DNA of 17,307 nucleotides from Nocardioides sp. (GTDB lineage: Bacteria; Actinomycetota; Actinomycetes; Propionibacteriales; Nocardioidaceae): NCBI GenBank assembly GCA_021166815.1, contig JAJPEO010000285.1:1-17307 (forward strand). Reading direction: 5' to 3'. The stretch's first letter is position 1, and each line of letters starts with the position of its first letter. The notes beneath the pieces were generated by a model that saw nothing but the letters and a program-made list of their open reading frames with translations, was not told the DNA's origin and did not search any database. Below, one piece after another: positions 7,483-14,149 of this stretch. The translations under genes were made by a program, and so were the position numbers.

Positions 7483-7815
7483 TCAGAGGTAGAGGCCGGT
7501 GGAGGATCCCTCGAGCCGCTCGGCGGCCACGGCGTGGACGTCGCGCTCGCGCATCACGACGTAGACCTCGCCCTGCACCTCGACCTCGGCCTTGTCCTCG
7601 GGGTCGAAGAGGACCCGGTCGCCGGGCTGGACCGCGCGGGCGTGGGGACCGACGGCGATGACCCTTGACCACGCGAGGCGTCGCGCGCCCATCGCCGCGG
7701 TGGCGGGGATGACGATGCCGCCGGAGGAACGGCGCTCACCGGCCTCCTGGTCGACCTCGACCAGGACCCGGTCGTGGAGCATCTTGATCGGGGCACTGCC
7801 CCCGGGCTCGACCAT
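7483..7815 (-). CDS. GroES-like co-chaperonin
   Basis: The protein is 110 residues from the ATG at 7815. It has the whole GroES fold: LHDRVLVEVD near the N-terminus, the mobile loop that docks on GroEL with GGIVIP (about residues 32-37), VIAVGPHARAVQPGDRVLFDP, and YVVMRERDVHAV. It differs from housekeeping GroES in an N-terminal extension (MVEPGGSAPIK), a changed segment after the mobile loop (AMGARRLAWSR) and a C-terminal extension ending STGLYL. No groEL is in the window. It starts 5 bases after the DUF3618 stop and is the last gene of the ECF transporter unit. It is probably an accessory GroES; a role as a metal-related chaperone is only a thought from its position. Confidence 0.82.
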   Translation of the reverse strand: MVEPGGSAPIKMLHDRVLVEVDQEAGERRSSGGIVIPATAAMGARRLAWSRVIAVGPHARAVQPGDRVLFDPEDKAEVEVQGEVYVVMRERDVHAVAAERLEGSSTGLYL

Positions 7816-7820
7816 GTCCG

Positions 7821-8069
7821 TCAGCGGGCGACCTTGCGCACGACCACGAACAGCACGATGACGCCGACGACAGCCCCGGCCGCCTTGAGGATGTTGTCGG
7901 TCCGCGGCGCTCCGGTGGCGGGCTCGACGAAGTGGGCCTTCACCGACGTCACCTCCCGACCGACGATCGTCTTGGGGTGGACGCGGTGGACGAGCTGGTC
8001 GATGTTGGTCGCGATGTTCTCGCGCAGCCCCTCCATCTCGCGCTCGAGGGCGCTCAGTTCGTTGCTCAC
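7821..8069 (-). CDS. DUF3618 domain membrane protein
   Basis: The protein is 82 residues. The N-terminal half is charged and helical (LEREMEGLRENIATNIDQLVHRVHPKTIV), which is the DUF3618 signature of an R/E-rich amphipathic helix ending in the P-x-x-I segment. A single hydrophobic helix follows near the C-terminus (about 60-78) and the basic end RKVAR. The role of the family is unknown. The GTG start overlaps the stop of cbiO by four bases (GTGA, 8066-8069), and its stop lies 5 bases before the GroES-like start, so it is translated as part of the transporter operon. Confidence 0.85.
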   Translation of the reverse strand: MSNELSALEREMEGLRENIATNIDQLVHRVHPKTIVGREVTSVKAHFVEPATGAPRTDNILKAAGAVVGVIVLFVVVRKVAR

Positions 8070-8818
8070 GCGGGAAGGCTACCAATGCTGCGGGGATCGA
8101 AACCCCAGGGCAGCTCCAACCGGTGGGCAGCCATCAGCTCCTCGTCGGTGAGCACGTCGTACGTCGACCGGTCGGCGACCACGACCCCGTCGCTCAGGAC
8201 GACGCTGCGGGGGCACAGCTCCAGCGCGTAGGGCAGGTCGTGAGTGACCATCAGCACGGTGACGTCGAGCCCGCGCAGGATGTCGGCGAGCTCGCGGCGC
8301 GAGGTGGGGTCGAGGTTCGACGACGGCTCGTCGAGCACGAGGATCTCCGGCTCCATCGCCAGCACCGTCGCCACGGCGACCCGACGGCGCTGCCCGAAGG
8401 AGAGGTGGTGCGGGGGGCGGTCGACGAAGTCGGCCATGCCGACCTGGTCGAGGGCGTGCATCACACGCCGCTCGAGCGCGGCCCCCTTGATGCCCAGGTT
8501 GGCCGGCCCGAAGGCCACGTCCTGGCGGACGGTGCCAAGGAAGAGCTGGTCGTCGGGGTCCTGGAAGACGATCCCCACCCGGCGACGGACCTCGGCGAGG
8601 TTGTCCGTGACCACCGGCAGCCCGCTCACCGTCACCGAGCCGGCGCCGCCGGACAGGATGCCGTTGAGGTGGAGCACGAGGGTGGTCTTGCCGGCGCCGT
8701 TGGGCCCGAGCAGGGCCACGCGCTCCCCCGCGTGCACGTGCAGGTCGACGCCGTAGAGCGCCTGGTGGCCGTCGGGGTAGGCGAAGGCCAGCCCGCGGAC
8801 GTCGAGGACGGGGATCAC
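8066..8818 (-). CDS. cbiO: ECF transporter ATP-binding subunit (CbiO/NikO)
   Basis: The 250-residue ABC ATPase powers the metal importer on the inner side of the membrane. Walker A is GPNGAGKT (38-45), the Q-loop VFQDPDDQLF (84-93) has the ECF-type DPDDQ, and the signature is LSFGQRRR (139-146). Walker B is ILVLDEP (159-165) with the catalytic Glu164, and the switch histidine is His193 (VTHDL). The DPDDQ stretch places it in the CbiO group of ECF ATPases rather than general importers. The GTG start overlaps the cbiQ stop (GTGA at 8815-8818). It works with CbiM, CbiN and CbiQ encoded just upstream. Nickel rather than cobalt is favoured because of the Nur-type box before cbiM, not because of this protein. 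Confidence 0.95.
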   Translation of the reverse strand: MIPVLDVRGLAFAYPDGHQALYGVDLHVHAGERVALLGPNGAGKTTLVLHLNGILSGGAGSVTVSGLPVVTDNLAEVRRRVGIVFQDPDDQLFLGTVRQDVAFGPANLGIKGAALERRVMHALDQVGMADFVDRPPHHLSFGQRRRVAVATVLAMEPEILVLDEPSSNLDPTSRRELADILRGLDVTVLMVTHDLPYALELCPRSVVLSDGVVVADRSTYDVLTDEELMAAHRLELPWGFDPRSIGSLPA

Positions 8819-9480
8819 GGGAGCCTCCCGGTGTAGCCGCGCGAGAGCATCGCGTGGTGGACGCGCTCCCCTCGCTCGTAGGAGCGGATGAACAGCGCGC
8901 CCAGCGAGCGGGCCAGGACCGGCCAGTGCCGCGGGGACCGGGGCTCGCAGCCGCGCGAGCGCATGGCGACGACCATGCGTCGCATCTCGCCGGTCACGAC
9001 GTCGAGGTAGCGGATCATGAAGCCCATGATCTGGACCAGCAGGTCGGGGACCCGCAGCCGCTGCAGGCCGCGCAGCAGGTCGTCGGCCTCGGTGGTGGCG
9101 GCGAACGTGAGCGAGGCGAGCACACCGATCGTGCCCTTCATCAGCAGGGCGGCACCGGCCACCAGCCCCGGCTCGGAGACCGCGACCCCCAGCACCTCCG
9201 TGCGGGGGCCGTGCGACACGAACGGCATCAGCACCGCGAAGACCGCGAACGGCACCTCGATGACCATCCGGGGAGCGAGGTAGCGCAGCGGGACCCGCGA
9301 GACGGCGATGACCGCGAGCAGGACCAGGGCGGCTGCGCCGTGCGCGACGTACGCCTGGCGCGGCAGGGCCACCACGACCAGCATGAAGCCGACCAGGGCC
9401 AGGACCTTGAGGTGCGCCGGGGCGCGGTGGACGACGCTGTGCCCGTGGAAGAACAGCCGGTGCCCGTGTCCCGCGCCCAT
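8815..9480 (-). CDS. cbiQ: ECF transporter transmembrane coupling subunit (CbiQ/NikQ)
   Basis: The integral membrane T-component is 221 residues from the ATG at 9480. Several hydrophobic segments fill the first 120 residues. The cytoplasmic coupling helices carry the two Ala-Arg-Gly type motifs used to grip the ATPase, AMRSRG and AMLSRGY, the second close to the C-terminus. The frame stays open far upstream (to 9909), but that part is a shadow of cbiN and cbiM. ATG 9480 shares one base with the cbiN stop (TGATG) and gives the usual family length. The His-rich start MGAGHGHRLFFHGHS might bind metal, but it could also be chance. Confidence 0.92.
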   Translation of the reverse strand: MGAGHGHRLFFHGHSVVHRAPAHLKVLALVGFMLVVVALPRQAYVAHGAAALVLLAVIAVSRVPLRYLAPRMVIEVPFAVFAVLMPFVSHGPRTEVLGVAVSEPGLVAGAALLMKGTIGVLASLTFAATTEADDLLRGLQRLRVPDLLVQIMGFMIRYLDVVTGEMRRMVVAMRSRGCEPRSPRHWPVLARSLGALFIRSYERGERVHHAMLSRGYTGRLP

Positions 9481-9794
9481 CACTCCCTCGGCTCGCGCCG
9501 CCGCAGCAGCCAGAAGAGCCCGGTGGACAGCACGGCCATCACGACGACCCCGACCACCCCCGAGAGGCCGACGCTGAGTCGCTCGTCCTCCACGCCGCGC
9601 ACGGAGTAGTCGGCGAGGGGGCTGTCCGCCGCGGCGGAGTCGCGAGCGGTGTCGAGGAAGCCGGCCTTCTCGGCGACGTACTCCAGCCCGTCGGGGTGGG
9701 AGCTGGCGTAGAAGCTGACGACCCCGGCGACGAGGAGGCTGACGAGCAGCCCCACCACGAGGACGGTGCGCCTGCTGACGCGCGGGCGGCTCAC
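9480..9794 (-). CDS. cbiN: ECF transporter small subunit CbiN/NikN (PDGLE domain)
   Basis: The 104-residue protein has two membrane helices, near residues 9-28 and 75-96. Between them is the extracytoplasmic loop with SSHPDGLEYVAEKAGF, the PDGLE motif that defines the CbiN/NikN C-terminal family. In CbiMNQO and NikMNQO systems this subunit assists metal loading of CbiM. The GTG start overlaps the cbiM stop by four bases (GTGA at 9791-9794), and its stop forms TGATG with cbiQ. Its helix-loop-helix layout matches free-standing CbiN, whereas in many nickel systems NikN is fused or replaced. Confidence 0.88.
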   Translation of the reverse strand: MSRPRVSRRTVLVVGLLVSLLVAGVVSFYASSHPDGLEYVAEKAGFLDTARDSAAADSPLADYSVRGVEDERLSVGLSGVVGVVVMAVLSTGLFWLLRRREPRE

Positions 9795-10474
9795 GACCCG
9801 CTCCTGATCTCGAGCTCGCGGACGGCGAGGGCGGGGCGGGCGCCGTGGACGAGGTCCGGGCGCGAGGCGACGACGCTCGCGACGACGAGCGCGGTGATGA
9901 CCGCCTCACCGATGCCGATCACCGCGTGCCACGACACCATCGCCGCGAGCAGGGTGTCGAAGGCGACCGGCGCGATGCCGCCGACGGAGAAGAGCAGGGT
10001 GAACACGACCGCGGTCAGCGGGACGCTGGCGAAGGCAGCCACCGCAGCGGCCGGCACGACCGACGCGGGGCGGCGCGGGAGCACGGCACGTACGGCCACG
10101 AAGACGAGCCACCCGGCGGCGACCGCGGTCAGGGACAGCAGCGTGACGTTGGTGCCGAGCGCGGTGATGCCGCCGTCGGCCATGACCAGTGCCTGCACGA
10201 GCACCACCACGGCGAGGCACAGGATGGCCGTCCAGGGCCCCACCAGCACCGCGGCCAGGGCGCCGCCGAGCAGGTGGCCGCTCGTGCCGGCGCCCACGGG
10301 GAAGTTGACCATCTGGGCCGCGAAGACGAACGTCGCGACGAGCCCGGCCATCGGCGCGGTGCGGTCGTCGAGCTCGTTGCGGGCCTTGACCAGGGCCACC
10401 CCCACGCCCACCACGGCCACCGCCGCGGTGGCGACGGAGGTGGGTGCGTCGAGGAAGCCGTCGGGAACGTGCAC
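9791..10474 (-). CDS. cbiM: ECF transporter metal-binding subunit CbiM/NikM
   Basis: The substrate-specific membrane subunit is 227 residues. The mature start is essential, because the family begins exactly with Met-His-Val-Pro-Asp-Gly-Phe, and GTG at 10474 gives MHVPDGFL. The frame is open to 10549, but the extra residues do not belong. His2 and His67 (in VGAGTSGHLLGG) fall at the positions I remember as Ni ligands in NikM2, together with the N-terminal amine. WHAVIGIGEAVIT near residues 188-200 is the conserved late motif. AGGAG stands 8 bases before the start. It is the first gene of the operon. A Co2+ or Ni2+ role is not decided by these ligands alone; the Nur-type box and missing riboswitch favour nickel. 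Confidence 0.93.
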   Translation of the reverse strand: MHVPDGFLDAPTSVATAAVAVVGVGVALVKARNELDDRTAPMAGLVATFVFAAQMVNFPVGAGTSGHLLGGALAAVLVGPWTAILCLAVVVLVQALVMADGGITALGTNVTLLSLTAVAAGWLVFVAVRAVLPRRPASVVPAAAVAAFASVPLTAVVFTLLFSVGGIAPVAFDTLLAAMVSWHAVIGIGEAVITALVVASVVASRPDLVHGARPALAVRELEIRSGS

Positions 10475-10511
10475 GCTGGATGCTCCTGCTTGGATGGGGG
10501 AAGACTCTCTC

Positions 10512-10540
10512 ACCTTATTGCAAACGACTTGCAACAACGA
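10512..10540 (-). promoter_or_regulatory. Promoter of cbiM overlapped by Nur-type box
   Basis: Read on the minus strand, TCGTTG (10540-10535) could act as a -35 and TAAGGT (10517-10512) as a -10. The 17 bases between them are exactly the TTGCAA-N5-TTGCAA box. Binding there would block RNA polymerase. The predicted start is near 10506, giving a leader of about 30 bases that contains the AGGAG site of cbiM. Confidence 0.5.
10518..10534. promoter_or_regulatory. Nur-type (nickel-responsive Fur family) operator
   Basis: The sequence is TTGCAA ACGAC TTGCAA, two identical palindromic hexamers separated by five bases. This is the tTGCaa-N5-ttGCAA pattern reported for Nur of Streptomyces coelicolor, a nickel-loaded repressor that controls nickel uptake and superoxide dismutase genes. 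No other copy of TTGCAA was seen in the window, and in DNA this GC-rich the arrangement is unlikely by chance. The box lies between cbiM and bcp, so it may act on either gene. No nur gene is in the window. Confidence 0.72.
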
Positions 10541-10551
10541 ACGGAGCACCC

Positions 10552-11022
10552 ATGAGCGAGCGGCTCGCCCCCGGCGACGTGGCCCCAGACTTCACCCTCG
10601 AGTCCGACACCGGCGAGCAGGTCACCCTCTCGGACCTGCGCGGACGCAAGGTGATCGTCTACTTCTACCCCGCCGCGATGACGCCGGGCTGCACCAAGCA
10701 GGCCTGTGACTTCACCGACTCCCTGGACTCCCTCAAGGGCGCCGGCTACGAGGTCCTCGGCATCTCCAAGGACAAGCCGGCCAAGCTGGCCAAGTTCCGC
10801 GAGCGCGACTCCCTCACCCTCACCCTGCTCTCCGACGAGTCCCTCGACGTGCACAAGGCGTACGGCGCCTTCGGCACCAAGAAGCTCTACGGCAAGGAGG
10901 TCGAAGGCGTGATCCGGTCGACGTTCGTGGTCGACGAGGAGGGCGCCGTCGAGGTCGCGCAGTACAACGTCAAGGCGACCGGACACGTGGCGAAGTTGCG
11001 CCGGGAGCTCGGCCTGGACTGA
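10552..11022 (+). CDS. bcp: Thioredoxin-dependent thiol peroxidase, Bcp/PrxQ type
   Basis: The 156-residue cytoplasmic peroxiredoxin reduces hydrogen peroxide and organic hydroperoxides using thioredoxin. The peroxidatic cysteine is Cys47 in AAMTPGCTKQAC, and a resolving-type Cys52 five residues later makes the CX4C pattern of atypical 2-Cys Bcp proteins. Upstream features are APDFTLESDTGEQVTLSDLRG (10-30) and KVIVYFYP (33-40). STFVVDEEG near residue 123 holds the conserved arginine. GGAG at 10543-10546 precedes the ATG by 5 bases. The gene diverges from the nickel/cobalt transporter operon, with only 77 bases between the starts, and the Nur-type box ends 17 bases before its ATG. tRNA-Leu follows 13 bases after the stop. 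Confidence 0.95.
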   Translation: MSERLAPGDVAPDFTLESDTGEQVTLSDLRGRKVIVYFYPAAMTPGCTKQACDFTDSLDSLKGAGYEVLGISKDKPAKLAKFRERDSLTLTLLSDESLDVHKAYGAFGTKKLYGKEVEGVIRSTFVVDEEGAVEVAQYNVKATGHVAKLRRELGLD

Positions 11023-11035
11023 ACTGCACCCCACA

Positions 11036-11117
11036 GCCGAAGTGGTGGAACAGGCAGACACGCAGGATTTAGGTTCCTGTGCCCCCGGGCGTGCGGGTTC
11101 GACTCCCGCCTTCGGCA
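11036..11117 (+). tRNA. tRNA-Leu (anticodon TAG)
   Basis: The acceptor stem GCCGAAG (11036-11042) pairs fully with CTTCGGC (11110-11116), and the discriminator is A at 11117. The anticodon stem CAGGA/TCCTG encloses loop TTTAGGT, giving TAG (leucine, CUA codon). A long variable arm follows, as expected for a class II tRNA, and the T arm is GCGGG/CCCGC around TTCGACT. CCA is not encoded. It lies only 13 bases after bcp, with no obvious separate promoter in that gap. Confidence 0.96.
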
Positions 11118-11147
11118 CCCAGTCCGTCGTGCGGTGAGACGATCACG

Positions 11148-11157
11148 CGCAATTGCG
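11148..11157. repeat. Perfect palindrome CGCAATTGCG
   Basis: This ten-base perfect palindrome lies in the short region between tRNA-Leu and the symporter gene, about 23 bases before the candidate -10. It could be part of an operator, but a palindrome of this length also occurs by chance. Confidence 0.3.
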
Positions 11158-11179
11158 ACCTGGATCACATTCCTCCCCC

Positions 11180-11185
11180 TAGAGT
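11180..11185 (+). promoter_or_regulatory. Candidate -10 element, leaderless start of the symporter gene
   Basis: TAGAGT is followed by six bases (ccccgc) and the ATG at 11192, and no ribosome-binding site is present. This is the same spacing as at the FAD oxidoreductase and PPOX-fold genes. No good -35 at 16-19 bases was found. Confidence 0.4.
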
Positions 11186-11191
11186 CCCCGC

Positions 11192-12070
11192 ATGGACTCA
11201 GCGTTGACCACGATCGGCCTGCCTGTCGCCCTCGGCATCATCATGTTCGGCCTGGGGCTGGACCTGACCGTCGACGACTTCAGGCGGGTGGGCCGGGCGC
11301 CCCGCGCGGTGGTCGTCGCCCTCGCGTGCCAGCTGGTGCTGCTGCCACTCGTCGCGTTCGGCCTGGTGGCCGCCTTCGACCTCCCGGCGCTGCTGGGCAT
11401 CGGCATGATGCTCCTGGCCGCCTCCCCCGGCGGGACGACCGCCGCGCTGTTCAGCCACCTGTTCCGCGGTGACGTGGCGCTCAACATCACCCTGACCGCG
11501 ATCAACACGCTCATCGCGATCGTCACCCTGCCGCTCATCACCGGGATCGCGATCGCCTGGTACGACCGCCAGGACGACGTCACGATGCCGTTCGTCGAGG
11601 TCGTCAAGGTCTTCGTCCTCATCCTCGTCCCCGTCGCCATCGGCATGCTGGTCCGCGCGAAGTCGCCCGCCTTCGCCGCGCGCATGGACAAGCCGGTGCG
11701 GCTGGGCTCGGCGATCGTGCTGGCCGTGCTGGTGCTGGGGATCCTGCTGGCCGAGCGCGACAACGTGCTGGACTACGCCGCCCAGGTCGGCCTGGTGACG
11801 GCGCTGTTCTGCGCGATCAGCCTCGTCGCCGGCTACTACGTGCCGCGTGCGCTCGGCATCTCCGGGGCACAGTCGATCGCCTCGTCGATGGAGGTCGGCG
11901 TCCACAACGCAACGTTGGCGATCTTCGTGGCCATCGAGGTGCTGCGCAGCGTCGAGATCTCGGTCCCGGCCGCGGTCTACTCGCTGGTGATGTTCCTCTT
12001 CGCCGCGCTGTGGGGGTCCTGGGTGTCGCGGCGCGTGCAGTCCGAGGCGCCTCAGCCGGCGACGGCCTGA
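11192..12070 (+). CDS. Bile acid:sodium symporter family (BASS) transporter
   Basis: The 292-residue membrane protein has about nine hydrophobic segments. Family motifs are GLGLDLTVDDFRRV near the N-terminus (20-33), SPGGTTAALFSHLFRGDVALN (78-98) and the crossover-helix motif MEVGVHNATLA (233-243), where bile-acid type members usually have E-x-G-x-Q-N. The histidine in place of glutamine is unusual and may alter sodium or substrate contacts. The actual substrate of bacterial BASS proteins is rarely a bile acid (organic anions or keto acids in known cases) and cannot be told here. The final 19 bases overlap the end of the convergent rdgB gene. Confidence 0.88.
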   Translation: MDSALTTIGLPVALGIIMFGLGLDLTVDDFRRVGRAPRAVVVALACQLVLLPLVAFGLVAAFDLPALLGIGMMLLAASPGGTTAALFSHLFRGDVALNITLTAINTLIAIVTLPLITGIAIAWYDRQDDVTMPFVEVVKVFVLILVPVAIGMLVRAKSPAFAARMDKPVRLGSAIVLAVLVLGILLAERDNVLDYAAQVGLVTALFCAISLVAGYYVPRALGISGAQSIASSMEVGVHNATLAIFVAIEVLRSVEISVPAAVYSLVMFLFAALWGSWVSRRVQSEAPQPATA

Positions 12071-12675
12071 GCCACCAACGGGGCGATCTCGCGCAGCGCC
12101 TTGCCACGGTGGGAGATGCGGTCCTTCTCCCCGGCGTCCAGCTCTGCCGAGGTGAGCCCGGCGTCCGCGTGCTCGTCGGCGACGAAGACGACGTCGTAGC
12201 CGAACCCGCCCGAGCCGCGCAGCTCGCGGATGATCTGCCCGTCCATCCGGCCGTGCACGACGACCTCGCGCCCGTCGGGGTGGACGAAGGCGACGGCACA
12301 GGCGAAGTGGGCCCGGCGCCGCTCGTCGGGCACGTCGGAGAGCTGGTCGAGCAGAAGCACGTTGTTGCGGTGGTCGTCCTTGTCGCTGCCCGACCAGCGC
12401 GCCGACAGCACTCCCGGCATCCCGTTGAGGGCGTCGACGCACAGGCCCGAGTCGTCGGCCAGCGTCGGCAGGCCGGTGGCGGCCACTCCGGCGCGCGCCT
12501 TGAGCAGGGCGTTGCCCTCGAAGTCTGGCCGGTCCTCGACGGGCTCGTCGTACGCCGCCACGTCGTCGAGCCCGAGCACCCGCACCCCCGGCAGGTGCTC
12601 GGCGAGGATGCGCTCCATCTCGCGCAGCTTCTTGGCGTTGCGCGAGGCGAGGAAGACCTCCACCGACGCGGTCAC
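12052..12675 (-). CDS. rdgB: RdgB/HAM1 dITP/XTP pyrophosphatase
   Basis: The 207-residue cytoplasmic enzyme hydrolyses non-canonical purine triphosphates (dITP, ITP, XTP) to monophosphates, cleaning the nucleotide pool. Motifs are [10 protein letters not shown] (11-20, substrate phosphate binding), FEGNALLKA (52-60), [16 protein letters not shown] (73-88, with the catalytic acidic pair), [11 protein letters not shown] (155-165) and the HRGKAL end block (189-194). The GTG start overlaps the rph stop by four bases (GTGA, 12672-12675), so it is coupled to rph. The 3' end overlaps the symporter gene tail. Confidence 0.95.
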   Translation of the reverse strand: MTASVEVFLASRNAKKLREMERILAEHLPGVRVLGLDDVAAYDEPVEDRPDFEGNALLKARAGVAATGLPTLADDSGLCVDALNGMPGVLSARWSGSDKDDHRNNVLLLDQLSDVPDERRRAHFACAVAFVHPDGREVVVHGRMDGQIIRELRGSGGFGYDVVFVADEHADAGLTSAELDAGEKDRISHRGKALREIAPLVAQAVAG

Positions 12676-13403
12676 CGCGCCAGTGCCTCGTGCTGCAGAC
12701 GGGTCAGGTCGGCACAGCCCTTCTCCGCCAGCGTGAGCAGGGCGTCGAGCTCGCTGCGGTCGAAGGCGGCGCCCTCGGCGGTGCCCTGCACCTCGACGTA
12801 GGTGCCCTCGCCGGTCATGACCACGTTCATGTCGGTCTCGGCGCGCACGTCCTCCACGTAGGGGAGGTCCAGGCGCGGGATCCCGTCGATGATGCCCACC
12901 GACACCGCCGCCACGGACCCGGTGAGCGGCTCGCCGGGGAGCGCGCCCTTGCCGCGCAGGTGGGCGACGGCGTCGGCGAGGGCGACGTACGCGCCGGTGA
13001 TCGCGGCGGTGCGGGTGCCGCCGTCGGCCTGCAGGACGTCGCAGTCGAGCACGATGGTGTTCTCGCCCAGCGCGCGGTAGTCGACGATCGCGCGCAGCGA
13101 ACGCCCGATCAGGCGCGAGATCTCGTGCGTGCGGCCCCCGATGCGGCCCTTGACCGACTCACGGTCCGAGCGGGTGTTGGTGGACGCGGGGAGCATGGCG
13201 TACTCGGCCGTGACCCAGCCGAGGCCCGAGCCCTTGCGCCACCGGGGCACGCCCTCGCTCGCCGACGCGGCGCACAGCACCTTGGTGCCGCCGAACTCGA
13301 TGAGCACCGACCCCGCCGCGTGGTCCAGCCAGTTGCGGGTGATGGTGATCGGGCGGAGCTCGTCGTTGGCGCGGCCGTCGGCGCGCGGCGTGGAGTCAGT
13401 CAT
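12672..13403 (-). CDS. rph: Ribonuclease PH
   Basis: The 243-residue protein is a phosphate-dependent 3'-5' exoribonuclease that trims the 3' ends of tRNA precursors. It acts as a hexamer. Key parts are [11 protein letters not shown] at the start, [20 protein letters not shown] (87-106), the phosphate-binding [15 protein letters not shown] (128-142), and [20 protein letters not shown] (178-197) with catalytic Asp185 and Asp191. The frame stays open to 13931, but ATG 13403 gives the standard family start ([11 protein letters not shown]). The gene is 10 bases after the IclR-type gene stop, on the same strand. A TAGGTT hexamer covering that stop codon may act as its own -10. It is followed by rdgB in the usual pairing. 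Confidence 0.95.
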   Translation of the reverse strand: MTDSTPRADGRANDELRPITITRNWLDHAAGSVLIEFGGTKVLCAASASEGVPRWRKGSGLGWVTAEYAMLPASTNTRSDRESVKGRIGGRTHEISRLIGRSLRAIVDYRALGENTIVLDCDVLQADGGTRTAAITGAYVALADAVAHLRGKGALPGEPLTGSVAAVSVGIIDGIPRLDLPYVEDVRAETDMNVVMTGEGTYVEVQGTAEGAAFDRSELDALLTLAEKGCADLTRLQHEALAR

Positions 13404-13413
13404 GGCCCCCAAC

Positions 13414-14127
13414 CTACCGAGCCGGCTGTGTGCCCTCCCGGGCGATCCTCGTCCGGATCGACGCCACCAACTCGTCGCGGCGCGAGGCGACGTCGTCCAC
13501 CTCACCCACCAGGACCACTGCGCACGGCACGTCGGGCCACAGCGGCCACGGGAGGGCGACGCAGCCCAGCCGCGGGCTGGTCCAGCCCGACTCCACGGCG
13601 GCTCCGCCCCCGCGCACCTGCTCGAGCAGGTGGTGCGCACCCGCCACGTCCTCGGGGGAGTCGCCCCCGAGGTCGGCCCAGTCGACCTCCGCCAGCCGGG
13701 CCTCCGCGTCCTCCGGCGCCACCTGGGCCAGCACCGCGAGCCCCGCGGCGGTGGCGGCGAGGTGCTCGTACGGGGCCTCGTGCTCGAACATCGACGCGTC
13801 CGCGCCGTGCACCACCAGGGGCTGGGCGGCCCGCCCCGCGAGCCGCAGCACCGCGGCGGTGAGGCCCGTGCTGTCGCCGAGCTCGCGCACGACCGCGGTG
13901 GCCGCGACGAGCTGGGCGCTGTGCGCGTCACCGAGGTCGAGGGCCCGCCGCCCCAGGACGTAGCGCCTGCCGTTGCGCTGCACCCAGCCCTCGCGGTGCA
14001 GGGCAGCGAGCACCCTGGACACCCCGGCCTTGTCGACCTCGAGACGGCGGGCCAGCTCGGAGACGCCGACCGGCTCCTCCCCCAGCATCTCGAGGATGCG
14101 CAGGCCCCTCAGCAGACTCTGTGACAC
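13414..14127 (-). CDS. IclR-family transcriptional regulator
   Basis: The 237-residue protein has an N-terminal winged helix-turn-helix: [15 protein letters not shown], then [31 protein letters not shown] (about 20-50) and the wing [13 protein letters not shown]. The C-terminal part is an IclR-type effector domain with [20 protein letters not shown] and a GLAVLAQ block near the centre. It is slightly shorter than the usual 250-270, and the effector pocket seems reduced. The frame is open to 15474 in the antisense of the secreted-protein gene, but the IclR pattern begins at GTG 14127. A CATGAT hexamer six bases before it suggests a leaderless mRNA. It diverges from the secreted-protein gene with a palindrome between them. 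Confidence 0.8.
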   Translation of the reverse strand: MSQSLLRGLRILEMLGEEPVGVSELARRLEVDKAGVSRVLAALHREGWVQRNGRRYVLGRRALDLGDAHSAQLVAATAVVRELGDSTGLTAAVLRLAGRAAQPLVVHGADASMFEHEAPYEHLAATAAGLAVLAQVAPEDAEARLAEVDWADLGGDSPEDVAGAHHLLEQVRGGGAAVESGWTSPRLGCVALPWPLWPDVPCAVVLVGEVDDVASRRDELVASIRTRIAREGTQPAR

Positions 14128-14149
14128 CGCGTCATCATGGCACGGCCAT

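Noticed and set aside
9481..9909. N-terminal extension of CbiQ
   Set aside because: It is the shadow of cbiN and cbiM in another frame; ATG 9480 gives the normal length and a TGATG junction.
10475..10549. Longer N-terminus of CbiM
   Set aside because: The family needs Met-His at the very N-terminus for metal binding, and the extension would run through the promoter and Nur-type box.
10475..10551. Cobalamin riboswitch before cbiM
   Set aside because: The spacer is only 77 bases and contains no B12-box-like sequence.
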